Source of the DNA: Adineta ricciae | Lineage: Eukaryota; Rotifera; Eurotatoria; Adinetida; Adinetidae | Assembly: GCA_905250025.1 (NCBI GenBank) | Contig: CAJNOJ010000076.1 | Location: 248,001-312,000 of the forward strand | DNA: 64,000 nucleotides | Direction of reading: 5' to 3' | Shown here: positions 11,181 through 22,500 of the stretch, in pieces | Position numbering within the stretch: position 1 is the first letter of the stretch | Layout: every line of letters begins with the position of its first letter | Made by a program: the position numbers and the translations under genes | The notes under the pieces: model-generated | What the model saw: the letters and a program-made list of their open reading frames with translations, nothing else | Databases searched by the model: none | What the model was told of the DNA's origin: nothing

Positions 11181-12645
11181 TTAAGTTTTCTTATTAGTCT
11201 GTTTTTTCGCGATGCCTGGATTGGTTTTCTGATTCTCCTTACGATTCTTTTCGAGAATTTCCTGTTCTTGTTTACGCATTCGATAAATACCAGTGATGAG
11301 GGTGAGAATAGTTGCACCAAAATAATACGCAAACAGTACAGCAATGTCAACATTGAGTCTAGTATGTGATCCGAATAGTAGATGACGACCTGCATTAAAG
11401 CAATGATATAGAGGTAAACCGTACCCAATATGGTAGAACTTATTTTGCAATTCGATCGTTACGTTAGTTGTCGCTGCAGCTAGATTGATAATAAGAAAGA
11501 GCTGCAAAACTAACTGGGCTAGAGCACCTAAATTGATAATGAGCAAAACAATGATGACAGTAAATGTGATTGTGGCAAGCCAGTTAAAAAGCCAAAAACG
11601 AATAAATGGAACAGGGCTAGTAAAATCAGCAAACCATAGTACACACAGACTATAGATAAGAGATATGATGAGACCATTGAAAATACTATTTACAATACGT
11701 ATCAATACAATGTCGATGATTTTGATTTTGCCAGCAAGCGGCTGAGTTAAACGTGTTATCGCGCCAACCAACGCTAGCATAATCAACCAAAGAAAGAGAT
11801 ATCCTAATGATGTAGCCAGTATAGCAGCGTAGGGCGTAGCTGGATGTAAATTTTGATTTGTATAACTAATAGGTGAGTGGGTAACACTTGCAACCAAAAT
11901 AGATGTGATAACATTTGTAAGTGTTATATTAGAATATTGACTAAGTTGAGACTGAAAATATTTTGCATACTGAGCACTAGCAACAGCAATGGCTGCTTTA
12001 ATCGGTGGCAAAACGTATCCATTGATTGTATTGAAATTGCGACCTTCATCATAGACTATTGTCACTGCCGATGCTGGGTTATAAGAAAGACTTGTGGCAT
12101 TTCCACTCAGAATCGATTGGAGAACTTGAGTAAGATGAGCACTTGTACCAGCATTCATATATACAGATGCCCAAGCGTTGCCATCTTCGATTTGTTCATC
12201 AAGCTCTGCTGGGAGAACGGACGGCTGCTGAAAAATCCATTTCAGCGTTTGATTACCAGGCGGTGTATTAGAGAATGCGCTAAGAAAGTAACTACCTGCT
12301 AGACCATCATCAAAGTTCGTTACAAACACATCCAGTGAAGTTGTATGCCATAGTGGATTCTAGAAAGCAATAGCTATTACAATATTTCGAAAATGAACGT
12401 ATTTTTCGGAGGAAATACGGAAAGTGCAAAAGTCTAGGTACAATATAGTGTTATATTACACATACCACGCCACTACCAAGATAGATAAGTGCAATAAGCA
12501 AAATCAGTATCCAAAAAAGAACTGATGATCGAATCCAATAGATGATTAATGAACGACGTATTTTAGCTGTTTCAGGATCATTGGACCATAGGTGGCGAGG
12601 TGAAGGCGTTATCGATGGTCTACGAATTAATGTTCTAGATAACAT
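11181..12645 (-). CDS. SNG1/DUF3533-family multi-pass membrane protein, copy 1
   Basis: Two exons, 12645-12466 and 12359-11181, joined in phase 0 across a 106-bp intron, give 452 aa. A cytoplasmic N-terminus (~1-32) leads to one transmembrane helix (~33-55) and the junction GSGVNPLW. A soluble domain of about 190 aa follows, with FVTNFDDGLAG near its start and the pattern DGNAWASVYM typical of the family. Five to six helices follow, including a long run around IVNSIFNGLIISLIY. The C-terminus is basic and Lys-rich. This architecture fits the DUF3533/SNG1 family, related to bacterial YhgE/Pip proteins and the ABC-2 permease fold. Yeast Sng1 is linked to drug resistance and membrane lipid asymmetry; a role here is inference. 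It is head-to-head with copy 2, 151 bp apart. The family is mainly fungal and bacterial, which suggests horizontal acquisition. Confidence 0.78.
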
Positions 12646-12796
12646 TTGTAAGTATGGTCATAAAGTAAGAATGCAAAATATTATTGACTAAATATGCGCA
12701 AATGCAATAACAGAACAATATACTCAATGAAGCGTAAAATACTTTATTTACGTCCCAACCGAACAACAAGGCGTATCTATTTCGACTACTCGAACG
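12646..12796. promoter_or_regulatory. Shared upstream region of divergent DUF3533 genes
   Basis: 151 bp between the proposed start codons of copies 1 and 2. Any core promoters for both must lie here or within the 5' coding ends. No specific element could be identified, so this is positional inference only. Confidence 0.35.
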
Positions 12797-14287
12797 ATGC
12801 ATTCTCGATATCGTTTTGGTTATATTATTGCAGAAGATCCATCATCTTATCAAATACCAACTATCGAACCTGTGCATATATGGAACTCATCAAACAAAGA
12901 TATTGTTGGGTTGCGCAAAAACCTACTTCGCCAATGGATTTTTGCTTCGATTGAACTTTGGACTGTTATCTTCCTTATTTCAACAATATATTTAGGATCT
13001 GGAAGTAATCCGAGCAAATATACAGACAATCTAGACGTCAATATTATTGACTATGATGGGGATCTTGCGGGATATTATTTTACGAATGCTTTTCGGCAAA
13101 CGACATCCGGCAATTCTACTTTACATTGGTGTTATAAAGATTCAAGTGATTTCAACCATAATGTGGATGATACACAAGATGAAGTACAAAATGGAAAAGT
13201 ATGGGCTGCTGTTGTACTTCGAGCAGATACTACACGTCTGATTAATCAATCACTTGCAGCACTAGCAAACACGACTACCACACTTTTTTCACCGTTCACC
13301 AGCACACTGCCGATTCTCGTCATATATGGAGATGGGCGTAATGCTTTTACAGTCAACAATTATGTTCTACCACCCATTCGATCAGCTATCGCTAAAGCCA
13401 GTACTCAGTATGGTCAATATCTACGTAGTACTCTCATCCACAATCTCTCATCATCGGCAAACTCTGCTAACAACTACACTCAACAACTCTTCAATACATT
13501 CCAAATTGGAACACTTCTTGTAGATCCATTGAGTGCAAGCTATCAAAATATTCATCCTGGCTCTCCTTTTGTTGGTCTGTATCTGTTCATGTCTTTTCAA
13601 CAACTGAGAGTAAATCCTCTGCATCTTTGTAGGCCAACTGGCAACAACACTTGGTTATATATATCTCTATCTAGTCTCTGGAATGGTTGTTGGCGGTGCC
13701 ATCAAGTTTGTTTCACAGTTTGGTAAGTTCAACCACATGACCTGCCACTAAGATGGCACCGACTTCTATACATCTATCTAGTGGGAAAAATTCATTGGTT
13801 CGACTTACTTCTCTATCGCATTCTCAATGGTCTTTTTCAAGCGTTTATGATATCACTTATCTATTCACTAATTGTTCTCTGGTTCTTCGGTATTCGCTCC
13901 GGTAGTCTTTTCATGCGTTATTGGATGTTCAATTGGTTATCCATTATGGTATTCGGTATGATTGTCGTCCTATTCACGATCAATCTAGGTGTTCTCGGCA
14001 ATTCTCTCTTGACTATCTTTGTCGTTCTTTTGCTAGCATCTGCTACATTTCAATTGGTTCTTGAGCTTTCGCCAACATTCTATCGGTATGGATACGGACT
14101 ACCACTGTATCACATAGTGAATGGTGCAAGGCATCTTTTATTCAACTCATATTCCAATTTTGGGCTGAATATTGGAGTACTAGTTGCTTACTTTGCTACA
14201 TTTTGGTCACTAGCGTTAGTTACATCGGCGTATTGGCTTAGGAAGCAACAGACAAATTTCTTGAAAGAAAACCAACAAAAGAAATAG
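12797..14287 (+). CDS. SNG1/DUF3533-family multi-pass membrane protein, copy 2
   Basis: Three exons, 12797-13574, 13633-13722 and 13782-14287, with introns of 58 and 59 bp, give 457 aa. The frame closes exactly: the first junction gives PFVGQLATTLGYIY and the second KFVSQFVGKIHW. The layout matches copy 1: N-terminal helix (~51-70) ending in GSGSNP, extracytoplasmic domain starting VNIIDYDGDLAG and containing QNGKVWAAVVL, then a C-terminal group of helices including MISLIYSLIVLWFF. Identity to copy 1 is moderate, so this duplication is old. Neither intron is present in copy 1, and copy 1's intron at GSG/NP is absent here. An in-frame read-through of the first intron gives a misleading 309-aa frame. 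The function is as inferred for copy 1; substrates are unknown. Confidence 0.78.
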
Positions 14288-17100
14288 AATAGTATGTTAA
14301 GTTATCCAATGAGTTATTTGGCTGCTTATGTTATTGGTAGATATATGTGTAACATGGTAGTTATTCACTTGAAAACTGTGTATCACGTACTTTCCATATC
14401 AGATTCATTTATTCATTGTTTGTTTTAGTATATTGTAATAATTTCATATCTGTGCCACTGTTTCATATGTACGTTCTGTAGATCAATCAAGTTTAGTTGC
14501 GATTTGATATTCTATCGATACTCCACATTAACACATATCGAAATTATAATATTGTGCAAATAGATCAAGTGGAATAGTATAAGTCGAATCGAATATTACA
14601 GATAAAGAAAGAGCAGGTCGAAAGTTGTTTTCATTTAGAAAGAATGAAGTCCAGTTCGTTATCATAGAGTCAATTTATACACTAATTATAGCACCAATTG
14701 CTACGTAAATTTGATTCAATTTCGACTGCAAAGATGACAATATAAATAATAACATTGGATTGTAAAATGTGAAACCGCCAAGATCAATAGATATGATAAA
14801 TGATTCGTCGTCAATTGTCTCATATGTTGGCTCATTTCCATAATAAGCGCCGAGTTCAACTGGAATACCCTCGATAAACGAAGAAAAACAGTGAATGTAT
14901 CGATGGTACAATTTACATGTAGAGTGTTGAAGAATATATCAACAAACTAAACAGCTACCAATGCACATGCAAGAAATCTTTAATTTCCCTTCACTTCTTC
15001 AAATCGGTGTTTTTCCTCTGGACTACGTAATGACAAAATCCAACGAAGTACAACTATTTCAATCAATATTATGCTATCCCAGTAAGATTTGCATGGCTCA
15101 TTGACTACAAATACGATAGTGACTAAATAAATTTTTCTAAAGAAGGACATACCATGCCAGTTGGACAGCATGCTTTGTCAGTTGTCTAATAGGCAACGAA
15201 TGAGCAGAAGATGATCGTGTATTGGGCATCCTGAAATAAACTATTATCTAGTTTTGTCTCTTCTAAACAATCACAGAGGATGAATGTCATTATCATGCTC
15301 AATGTAGTGATTATCATCGCATGTACTTCAGAATTCATCTTGTATTGCTTTCGAACAGACGAGGTTTCTTCATAAAATCAATCGAAACTATCGAACATAT
15401 ATAATGGACAAATCAATTTTTTCGCCAACATGTTTCTATCAAGAAAAGGTCAAGCGATCATAGCACATAAGCAAAAGAAAAGGGATAGGTAAAATATGCC
15501 ATTTACTGTTCAGACTCAATCATTAGTGATACTGACTATAAATAAAATAATTCTTGATAGATCTATAGTGACGAATCTGATTGATTTTGCCATTGAAGGT
15601 TCAATGATAACTAAACTAACAACACGTCTTGTAAACAAAATCACTTTGATCTATAGAATTCCGGCTCTGTCATTCGACAATGAAAGACAGAAACAAACGT
15701 TGTTGGTGACTTCATGGATGTACTTCTAATGCTGAGCATATAAGAAAATATTTTTGCTATGAGAGTACTCACGGTTTTAATTGAAAGTTATTAAATTATA
15801 ATTCATCTGAGGAAAAATCAAAATGGATGATGTTACTACGCCGACAAGTCGAGTATTTAAACGCTCATGAGCTCACTGTGCACAAACAGATTACCGGAAT
15901 AAAGCATTTGAAATAGAAGCGCAGTCACTAAAGGGAGCCATTTGAAGGGTTTTTTCTGGTTAATTTCTAAAATTTTGCTTATTGAAGTTAACTAAATGGA
16001 AGAAACAGTGGCATCTGAAACTTTCTGATGTTAGGTTTATATAAATGAAAGCGAGCTGAATTGTGAAGCAGCCGTTGTCTGTCCTTTTTCTTCAAGTTAT
16101 TTTTCAAAAATACAGAAGTTTGACTTTTGCAAGTTCGGTGTGAAGCTAGCATCAGAAAACAAAAAATCATACAAAACCCTCACGTCTAAATGAATTTTCG
16201 TCCATCCCATCTGTTCTACTGCGATCGCACTGTGACTCATAATCGTTAAAAAATAGGTAACTTGAGAAAACTTGGTTGTGAACTTCTATCGCTCTTTGTG
16301 AAAATGTTCAAATTCAACTGCAAACTCGTTTATTTTTGGTAAAATAGTTCATGGAATTCTTCCTGATCAACATTCTTTGAAGCATGAGAAAGAGCAGAAA
16401 GGAAAAGAGCATTTGTTGAAGCTCGCATTATGTACTATCGAACACATCCAACATTCGATGACAATGATGGTAGTCGTGGACGTTATAAGAATCGTCTTAA
16501 ACAACAACGAATTGGATGTAGACGTTAATAATTAACTTTTCATTTCGCGTTTTCTCTTTTCGTTTAACTCGCTATTGTTCTCTCCAATCATTTGCCCGTT
16601 TGTATCTCAGAAGTTTTCTTCGTTTTTGAGTATACTAAAATCGATTTTCTTTCTTTCATCACACTCAACTCCTGTGGTTATCGGTAGTCGTTATGCCATT
16701 ATCGTTGGTATGATAGTTGAATACTCATCCGTTGATCCACACGATTCGTTGAAATAAACAAATCGTCTTTGGAAGAATATTCCGGTACTTTGACGATTAA
16801 ATCGGTTCAGTTCCGGTGGCGTCTTAGTTTTGTTTTCAGTCATAACGCGCGGAATGAAACCAATTTTATGGTTCACTAGACAGCATTCCTATTCATAATT
16901 TGATCCATAATATCCTCATCTTTTACATTAAAAGATCACTACAATCTCTTGTTGTGAAACGTAACAATACTCAACATCTAAACGTTCTTTAGTGTTATTT
17001 CATGTATAAGAAATTGTGTCACACTGTCCTCTTTCAAAAAAGCATTTCGTTTTCCTTGGCATACGAAGTGCGAAGAAAATGAAGTAATTTTGAAAGAATG
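14288..17100. other. Intergenic between DUF3533 copies 2 and 3; possible decayed coding fragments
   Basis: No gene could be assembled. Several stretches look weakly coding but match nothing I recognise: a minus-strand frame at 14980-15171 ending in a charged helix-like segment, a minus-strand frame at 14675-14911, a short plus-strand hydrophobic frame near 15280-15370 and a basic plus-strand frame near 16421-16523. They may be relics of genes or mobile elements between duplicated copies. The direct repeat of 3' flanking sequence near 14308-14330 and 17679-17702 shows that the duplication extended past the coding region. Confidence 0.4.
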
Positions 17101-17629
17101 TTAACTGAATTGTTCCATGAAGACTCGAAACTAAAAGAATTAACTCTTGGAATGACTATCGACGATGTCATGAAGTTTGTCTCACGATTTCGTAGGTTCA
17201 AAGACATTGCCTGTCATCAATAGTCTTTTTCAAGCGTTTATAATATCACTTATCTATTCACTAATTGTTCTCTGGTTCTTCGGTATTCACTCCGGTAGTC
17301 TTTTCATGCGTTATTGGATGTTCAATTGGTTATCCATTATGGTGTTCGGTATGATTGTCGTCCTATTCACGATCAATCTAGGTGTTCTCGGCAATTCTCT
17401 CTTGACTATCTTTGTCGTTCTTTTGCTAGCATCTGCTACATTTCAATTGGTTCTTGAGCTTTCGCCAACATTCTATCGGTATGGGTACGGACTACCACTG
17501 TATCACATAGTGAATGGTGCAAGGCATCTTTTATTCAACTCATATTCCAATTTTGGGCTGAATATTGGAGTACTAGTTGCTTACTTTGCTACGTTTTGGA
17601 CATTAACGATAATAGGATCAACTTATTGA
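17101..17629 (+). pseudogene. Truncated third copy of the DUF3533 gene
   Basis: An open frame at 17177-17629 encodes only the C-terminal transmembrane part of the family (about 150 aa). The N-terminal helix and the large extracytoplasmic domain are absent. From 17217 to 17598 the DNA is almost identical to 13825-14206 of copy 2, with only a handful of substitutions over 382 bp and no indels. Upstream, 17150-17190 is a diverged version of copy 2's second exon end (KFVSRF against KFVSQF). Its splice donor is changed, and the exon that should follow lacks the residues before NSLFQAF. The frame ends soon after the identical core, without the Lys-rich tail. The most likely reading is a decayed paralog with a recently converted core. 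Confidence 0.8.
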
Positions 17630-18091
17630 CTTAGAATAATTTCTGCTGTTTTCTCTTCATCTATAATCTGGTTTTACAAGAGTTATTTGGCTGCTTATGT
17701 TATTGGTGGATATTTGTGTAGCATGAAAATAGGTGTATCTTCCTGTGAAATATCATTATTTCGCGTTTTCTGCTAATGACTTGGGGACAATTGTAATTAC
17801 ATATCTAAATTAAACATTCTTTGTAATTATATAGTTCACTGTGGAATACTACGCATTTCTCATTATCAAACACACACTATAAAATATATGTTTGTTTTTG
17901 ATTAATATTCGCAAATGTCACAAAAGAAAGAACTTAAATCTTCATTTGGCTTCAGAATGAACCTGTGTGTGGATTTAAAAATTAAAGATAAAAGAACATG
18001 TTGATATTTATTAAATAAAGAAGACGAATAAAAAGAAAGAGGACAAAACACACCAAAAAAAAACATTCGTATTATGTTGAAAATCATTGTT
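17630..18091. other. Intergenic between DUF3533 copy 3 and the homeobox gene
   Basis: The first 100 bases still align loosely with the 3' flank of DUF3533 copy 2. The remainder is AT-rich, with no supported gene, and probably includes the 3' UTR of the minus-strand homeobox gene. Confidence 0.5.
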
Positions 18092-19598
18092 TCATCTTGA
18101 ACAAGATCTCTGTTCGTTTAGTGATTGTGGTTTAACATTTTCATCATCTTCTTGCTCTTCGTTGTGTTCATTGACGGGTGTTGAGCTGCTCGATGGTAAA
18201 CAATGAGTTGTTTCAGATATTGTCAATGGAGATTCAGGTGATGATGATCTTGAACGACATTGATCATCGAATGATGTTGGAAATAGTCTGTCTGCATTGG
18301 ATGTACACGATGATTGAAGTAATTGAGAAAACGGATTAAAATAAATTAATGGAAGTGTTGGAGGAGGAGGCGGCGGTGCAGTTGCATTATGATAAGCTTG
18401 TTCCTCGGATCGGTGCGAACTAACTGAACTGCAAGTACTGCTCTTGCTACTTGTACTACCACCTGTTGGCAATGAAACAGTCGGATTTCGATTATGATCA
18501 ATGGATGACGATGTTGATGTTGACGACATTTTTCGTGTACCTAGCTTATGTTCAGCTGCTTCCGCATTGGAAATGTTCTCTGTCTTCTTCCACTTTGTTC
18601 GCCGATTTTGAAACCTACACAAAGAAACACCGTGCTACTCAGTAATTCAGGAGCAGCGTAACACGAATGAAATAGACTTTACGCACTCATTCACGTTTAG
18701 ACAAAGGTCATTAACATCCGAAGACAAAAAATCCTTTTGTTATTTTATTCAAACTCCTGCTGTGGGAGTAGATGGGTATACCATATCAAAAATAAACTAT
18801 CAATGAATAGATTAGCAATCACCATTCCATACGATAAGATTGATTCAGTCAATAAGCATCCTACGTATGTATATGTGTCTACGAGTTCTAATTAACTCTA
18901 TTCAATGAAAACGTTAAATTTTGGTTTAATTCATCTGTCATTATCAAATGGAGGTATGACATCGTCACTTTTCTTTTTTTTCCTTGGCTTCTATTCTATT
19001 CTTATTCATTAATTAATCGTCGGTCTGCGTTTTTTCAGCTGACTTACCAGATTTTAACTTGAGTTTCAGTAACTGTTAATAAAGTTGCCATCTCTGCGCG
19101 CTCTGTTGATGATAGATATTTTTTATCCTCAAATTTTTTCTCCAATTCAAAGATTTGTTTTCCAGTAAAAGTCGTTCGTGCTTTTTTCTTTTTCTTCTTT
19201 TGAGGATTTACTAATGAATCTCCATCATCACTATTTGACATTGATCGGCGTCGTTCTATGAGAAAGACAAACAACATAATTTCCATCAAGCAAAGCATTC
19301 GATACACACCTTTCAGATTCTTCGCTGAATATGAACAAAGAGCATTCGTGGTCGGTGTTTTCGAATCAGCAAGTATGTCATCAATATAGAATCGTGTGAT
19401 ACGATTGTTCGTCGATGGACGACATTTATCTGCACAATGATAGAGATGACGACTTGACGGCACATTTAAAGATAAAAATGGCCATGTTGTTGTATAACGT
19501 TGATAAAGATCATTTGTAGATATTGGCATCATTGACATGATTGAAGAAGAGAATGGTGTAAGAAAATCTGAAGAGATGTCGAATATATAGAATATCAA
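18092..19598 (-). CDS. NK-class homeobox transcription factor, NK7-like
   Basis: Nuclear DNA-binding regulator assembled from exons 19598-19310, 19255-19048 and 18614-18092. The homeodomain starts [19 protein letters not shown] and ends at [15 protein letters not shown]. The recognition helix has Gln50 and Asn51, and the Trp48 codon is split by a 433-bp intron (19047-18615) in phase 2. The residues after it, [12 protein letters not shown], recall the NK7.1 group known from insects. Upstream, FYIDDIL resembles the EH1/tinman repressor motif that recruits Groucho. A 54-bp intron (19309-19256) is a multiple of three and would be read through by a naive ORF call. The C-terminal exon is rich in Ser and Pro. 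The true start may be in an upstream exon: a good acceptor ends just before DFLTPF near 19568, so the first residues given here are uncertain. Subfamily assignment is from memory of motifs. Confidence 0.85.
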
Positions 19599-22500
19599 CT
19601 AATCATATTAAGCGATGGGCACTTTGTGCAAACGCGTTGGCTTTTACTCTGACGATTAACAAATTATCAGATGTATATATAAAGATAAGATAGCCTCGAG
19701 GAATGTCAAGAGAAAAAGAATGAGAAATCATTATTTGATATCTATCGGTTCTCTCTATGATTGGTTAATCTAGTCAATATAATAACGAACCAATCGATTT
19801 GTATACCTGTGTTCTCGTCTGGAAACTGCGACTTTTTTTCAATAGATATATAAAGAGAAAGATGAGATATACACGTATGTATGTATGTATGTTTCTGACA
19901 AAAAAACTCTCTCTCTCTCTCTCCTGCTCCCTTCGTCTCTTCTCATTTGACTTGATTTCTTCCGCTGCATCCTTTACCGTCAAATTCAGTCATGTGTGAG
20001 TAGAAGCGAAGACGAATCACCGTCACCATCATCCCTCGTCATCTCTTCCTCTTCTGACTGCTAAACTCACGCGCGTCAAATTACAATTGTCAGGTGTACA
20101 AGAGAAGGGAGAGATGATGATAATGCTCCGTTTATTTTCAACGAGCATCAAGCGGAAAGTTGGAAAAGCTTAATGGCTACTACAATTTTTCCTTCTTCTA
20201 TCTAACGACGACTAATTGAGAGTCGGATGATGATAATGATGATCATTTCAAATTATCATTCATGCGAAGTAATATACATACGTCGATGAAAGATACTAAA
20301 AAAGAGAGAATGTCTTACTAATGATAATTGATACTTTAGTATATATAATCATTGATCAAACAAAAACGTTGTTGTTTGACTTATTAGAAAGGAAAACCAT
20401 TATACTAATGAAGTTAAGTATAGAATAAGAAAAATATTAAGATTATTTTCATCCGTATTTGATAATTTCGAATTTGTCACTGTTGCTTAACTTTGACAAA
20501 AGCGTGTGCGTGTGTGTGGGGATAAGTCGATACAGGTGCGTCAAGTGAGGGGTTGTATTTCACTTACGCATTCGTCTTTAGGCTTATTGTCTTCAAGCTC
20601 ATCAACAACGTTGAATGGATGTTTTTCTTATTCTCTTATCTGTTCAGTTTTACTCATAAGGCACAATCAATTTGAGAGGAAGTATGAAAGAGTTGTTGCT
20701 CGAGCAGCAATTAGAGACATTAAATAGGTTCCGCTCTGGCACTCTACGACGTTATCATCATCTTCATCATCATCGAATAGTAGACAGTCAGGCAGACAAA
20801 TAGGCGACATATAAAAAAGAAGAAGTAGAGAAGAAGAAACAGAAGAAGATATTTCATTCTAATTCATATACTGGTGTGATGCTTCAAGCTTCTCACTCAC
20901 CTTTTTTACTTCATTCTATTGTTTGATGTCTATTCAAGTAATTCTAAAAACGTTTATGTAATCAAATTGGCAGATGAACATATTAGAAGAATAACTAATA
21001 AATTTCTCTTTCTCACTTTCTATCTCATGAAACAAAACGATAAAATAACGATGACAAGTTATGAATTAGTAAAAGATATATATATCCATCTATTAAATTT
21101 TCTCTTTTTCTCATCGATGTATGAATATTAATCATGACTGTTTCGATGATGATAATTATGACCTTAGTAATCTGCGGATTAAAAATAGAATCGACAAAGT
21201 TTTAGTTACCTTTCACATTTAGACATGTGGAATGAAGACAGATTTGTCTGGAGAAGAAATGAAGAAGAAAGAATGCAATTCTCACTTGTTCTTGACGTTT
21301 TATATAAATAAATAAATAAATGATATTCATGTTTCTCTTTAATAGATAATCCGAGGAGAAAAAAAATGGAATTCCAACTGTGTCAGATACATTAAAGCAA
21401 CTATGTAAGGAATCTTGAAATGTATACGATCAATCGAGAAACAAGATGAGTGATGGAAAGACATGAATTGTATTTGGAATGATGAATCTATTCGAAAAAG
21501 ATACGAAGTTTGTTTATGATTAACATGAATTGATCGAGATATCTCTAAACGATGGCAACTCGCTTTTCTCTTTCAAGAAACTTAGATCAACAAGAGAGAA
21601 AGGCAAAGTACACCATCGCACGAACAAAGTGATGCAAGCCAGTTAGTGTGAATAAGATAATAGACGATAAATATCAATCGCTTTGACCATGTCAAACATC
21701 TCTGTATATCAATCTGCATTGATAGAGCAAAGTAGCAGCATATCAACAATCAGATCATCTGGAGCTAATCATCATTGATCGATTGGCGGTACGATTTTCT
21801 TTTTTTATTTGAGAAAATGTAAGTGAGCAATATTAGCTTCACCGAAGGCGATTCTTTGAAGAAGGAATATGTCGATGCACTTTACGCTGCCGACACGAGC
21901 AGCATTATTTCATTTATACCATATGGAATGACTTGTTTTCCTTGCTGAATTTTACTGCTTCTCCTTTGTCCCTATTTGTCAAATTGAACGTGATTCTTAA
22001 AACATGTTATGCGTGTATTATACTCTTGAAAGAAAAGAAGAAGAAAGAAACCATAAAGACGTTGAGAATACTATTATGACTAATTATTTATGAATATAAA
22101 AATAGCTCTGAAAAGTAGAATGATTTGGCATTTGAGTAAACATTTTTACATAGGAAAATGAAGTTCGGTCGAAGGAACTAAAAAGATTATCAGACATTGA
22201 AAAATCAAATTGTTCGACAGTGTCGTAGCAATATTTTAATGTTTATTTAATCAAATCAGACATCATCATGCTATTTTTCTTTCCGTCGACAAATTCCAAT
22301 GTCACGATACTTTTATTGTCAAAAGAAATCGAGTGTTTCCCGTCGGAAAATTCTGTATAAACAATATTTCAGTTATTCATTCGATAATTGTTATTCTCAT
22401 GGTCTAGATATCAACAATACCATTTTATATGGATTCTGTCGATGCGCTAGTCAAAGACATATATCTTTCTAATCGTTTATACATTAACCAGTCTTTTATT

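Noticed and set aside
10605..11197. Open frames at 10605-10871 (minus) and 10994-11197 (plus)
   Set aside because: No recognisable domain, AT-rich composition, and the second overlaps the 3' end of DUF3533 copy 1 in antisense.
13575..13726. Continuous frame of DUF3533 copy 2 ending after a Cys/Trp-rich segment
   Set aside because: It reads through a 58-bp intron in the wrong frame. Splicing 13574 to 13633 restores the family's helix sequence, collinear with copy 1.
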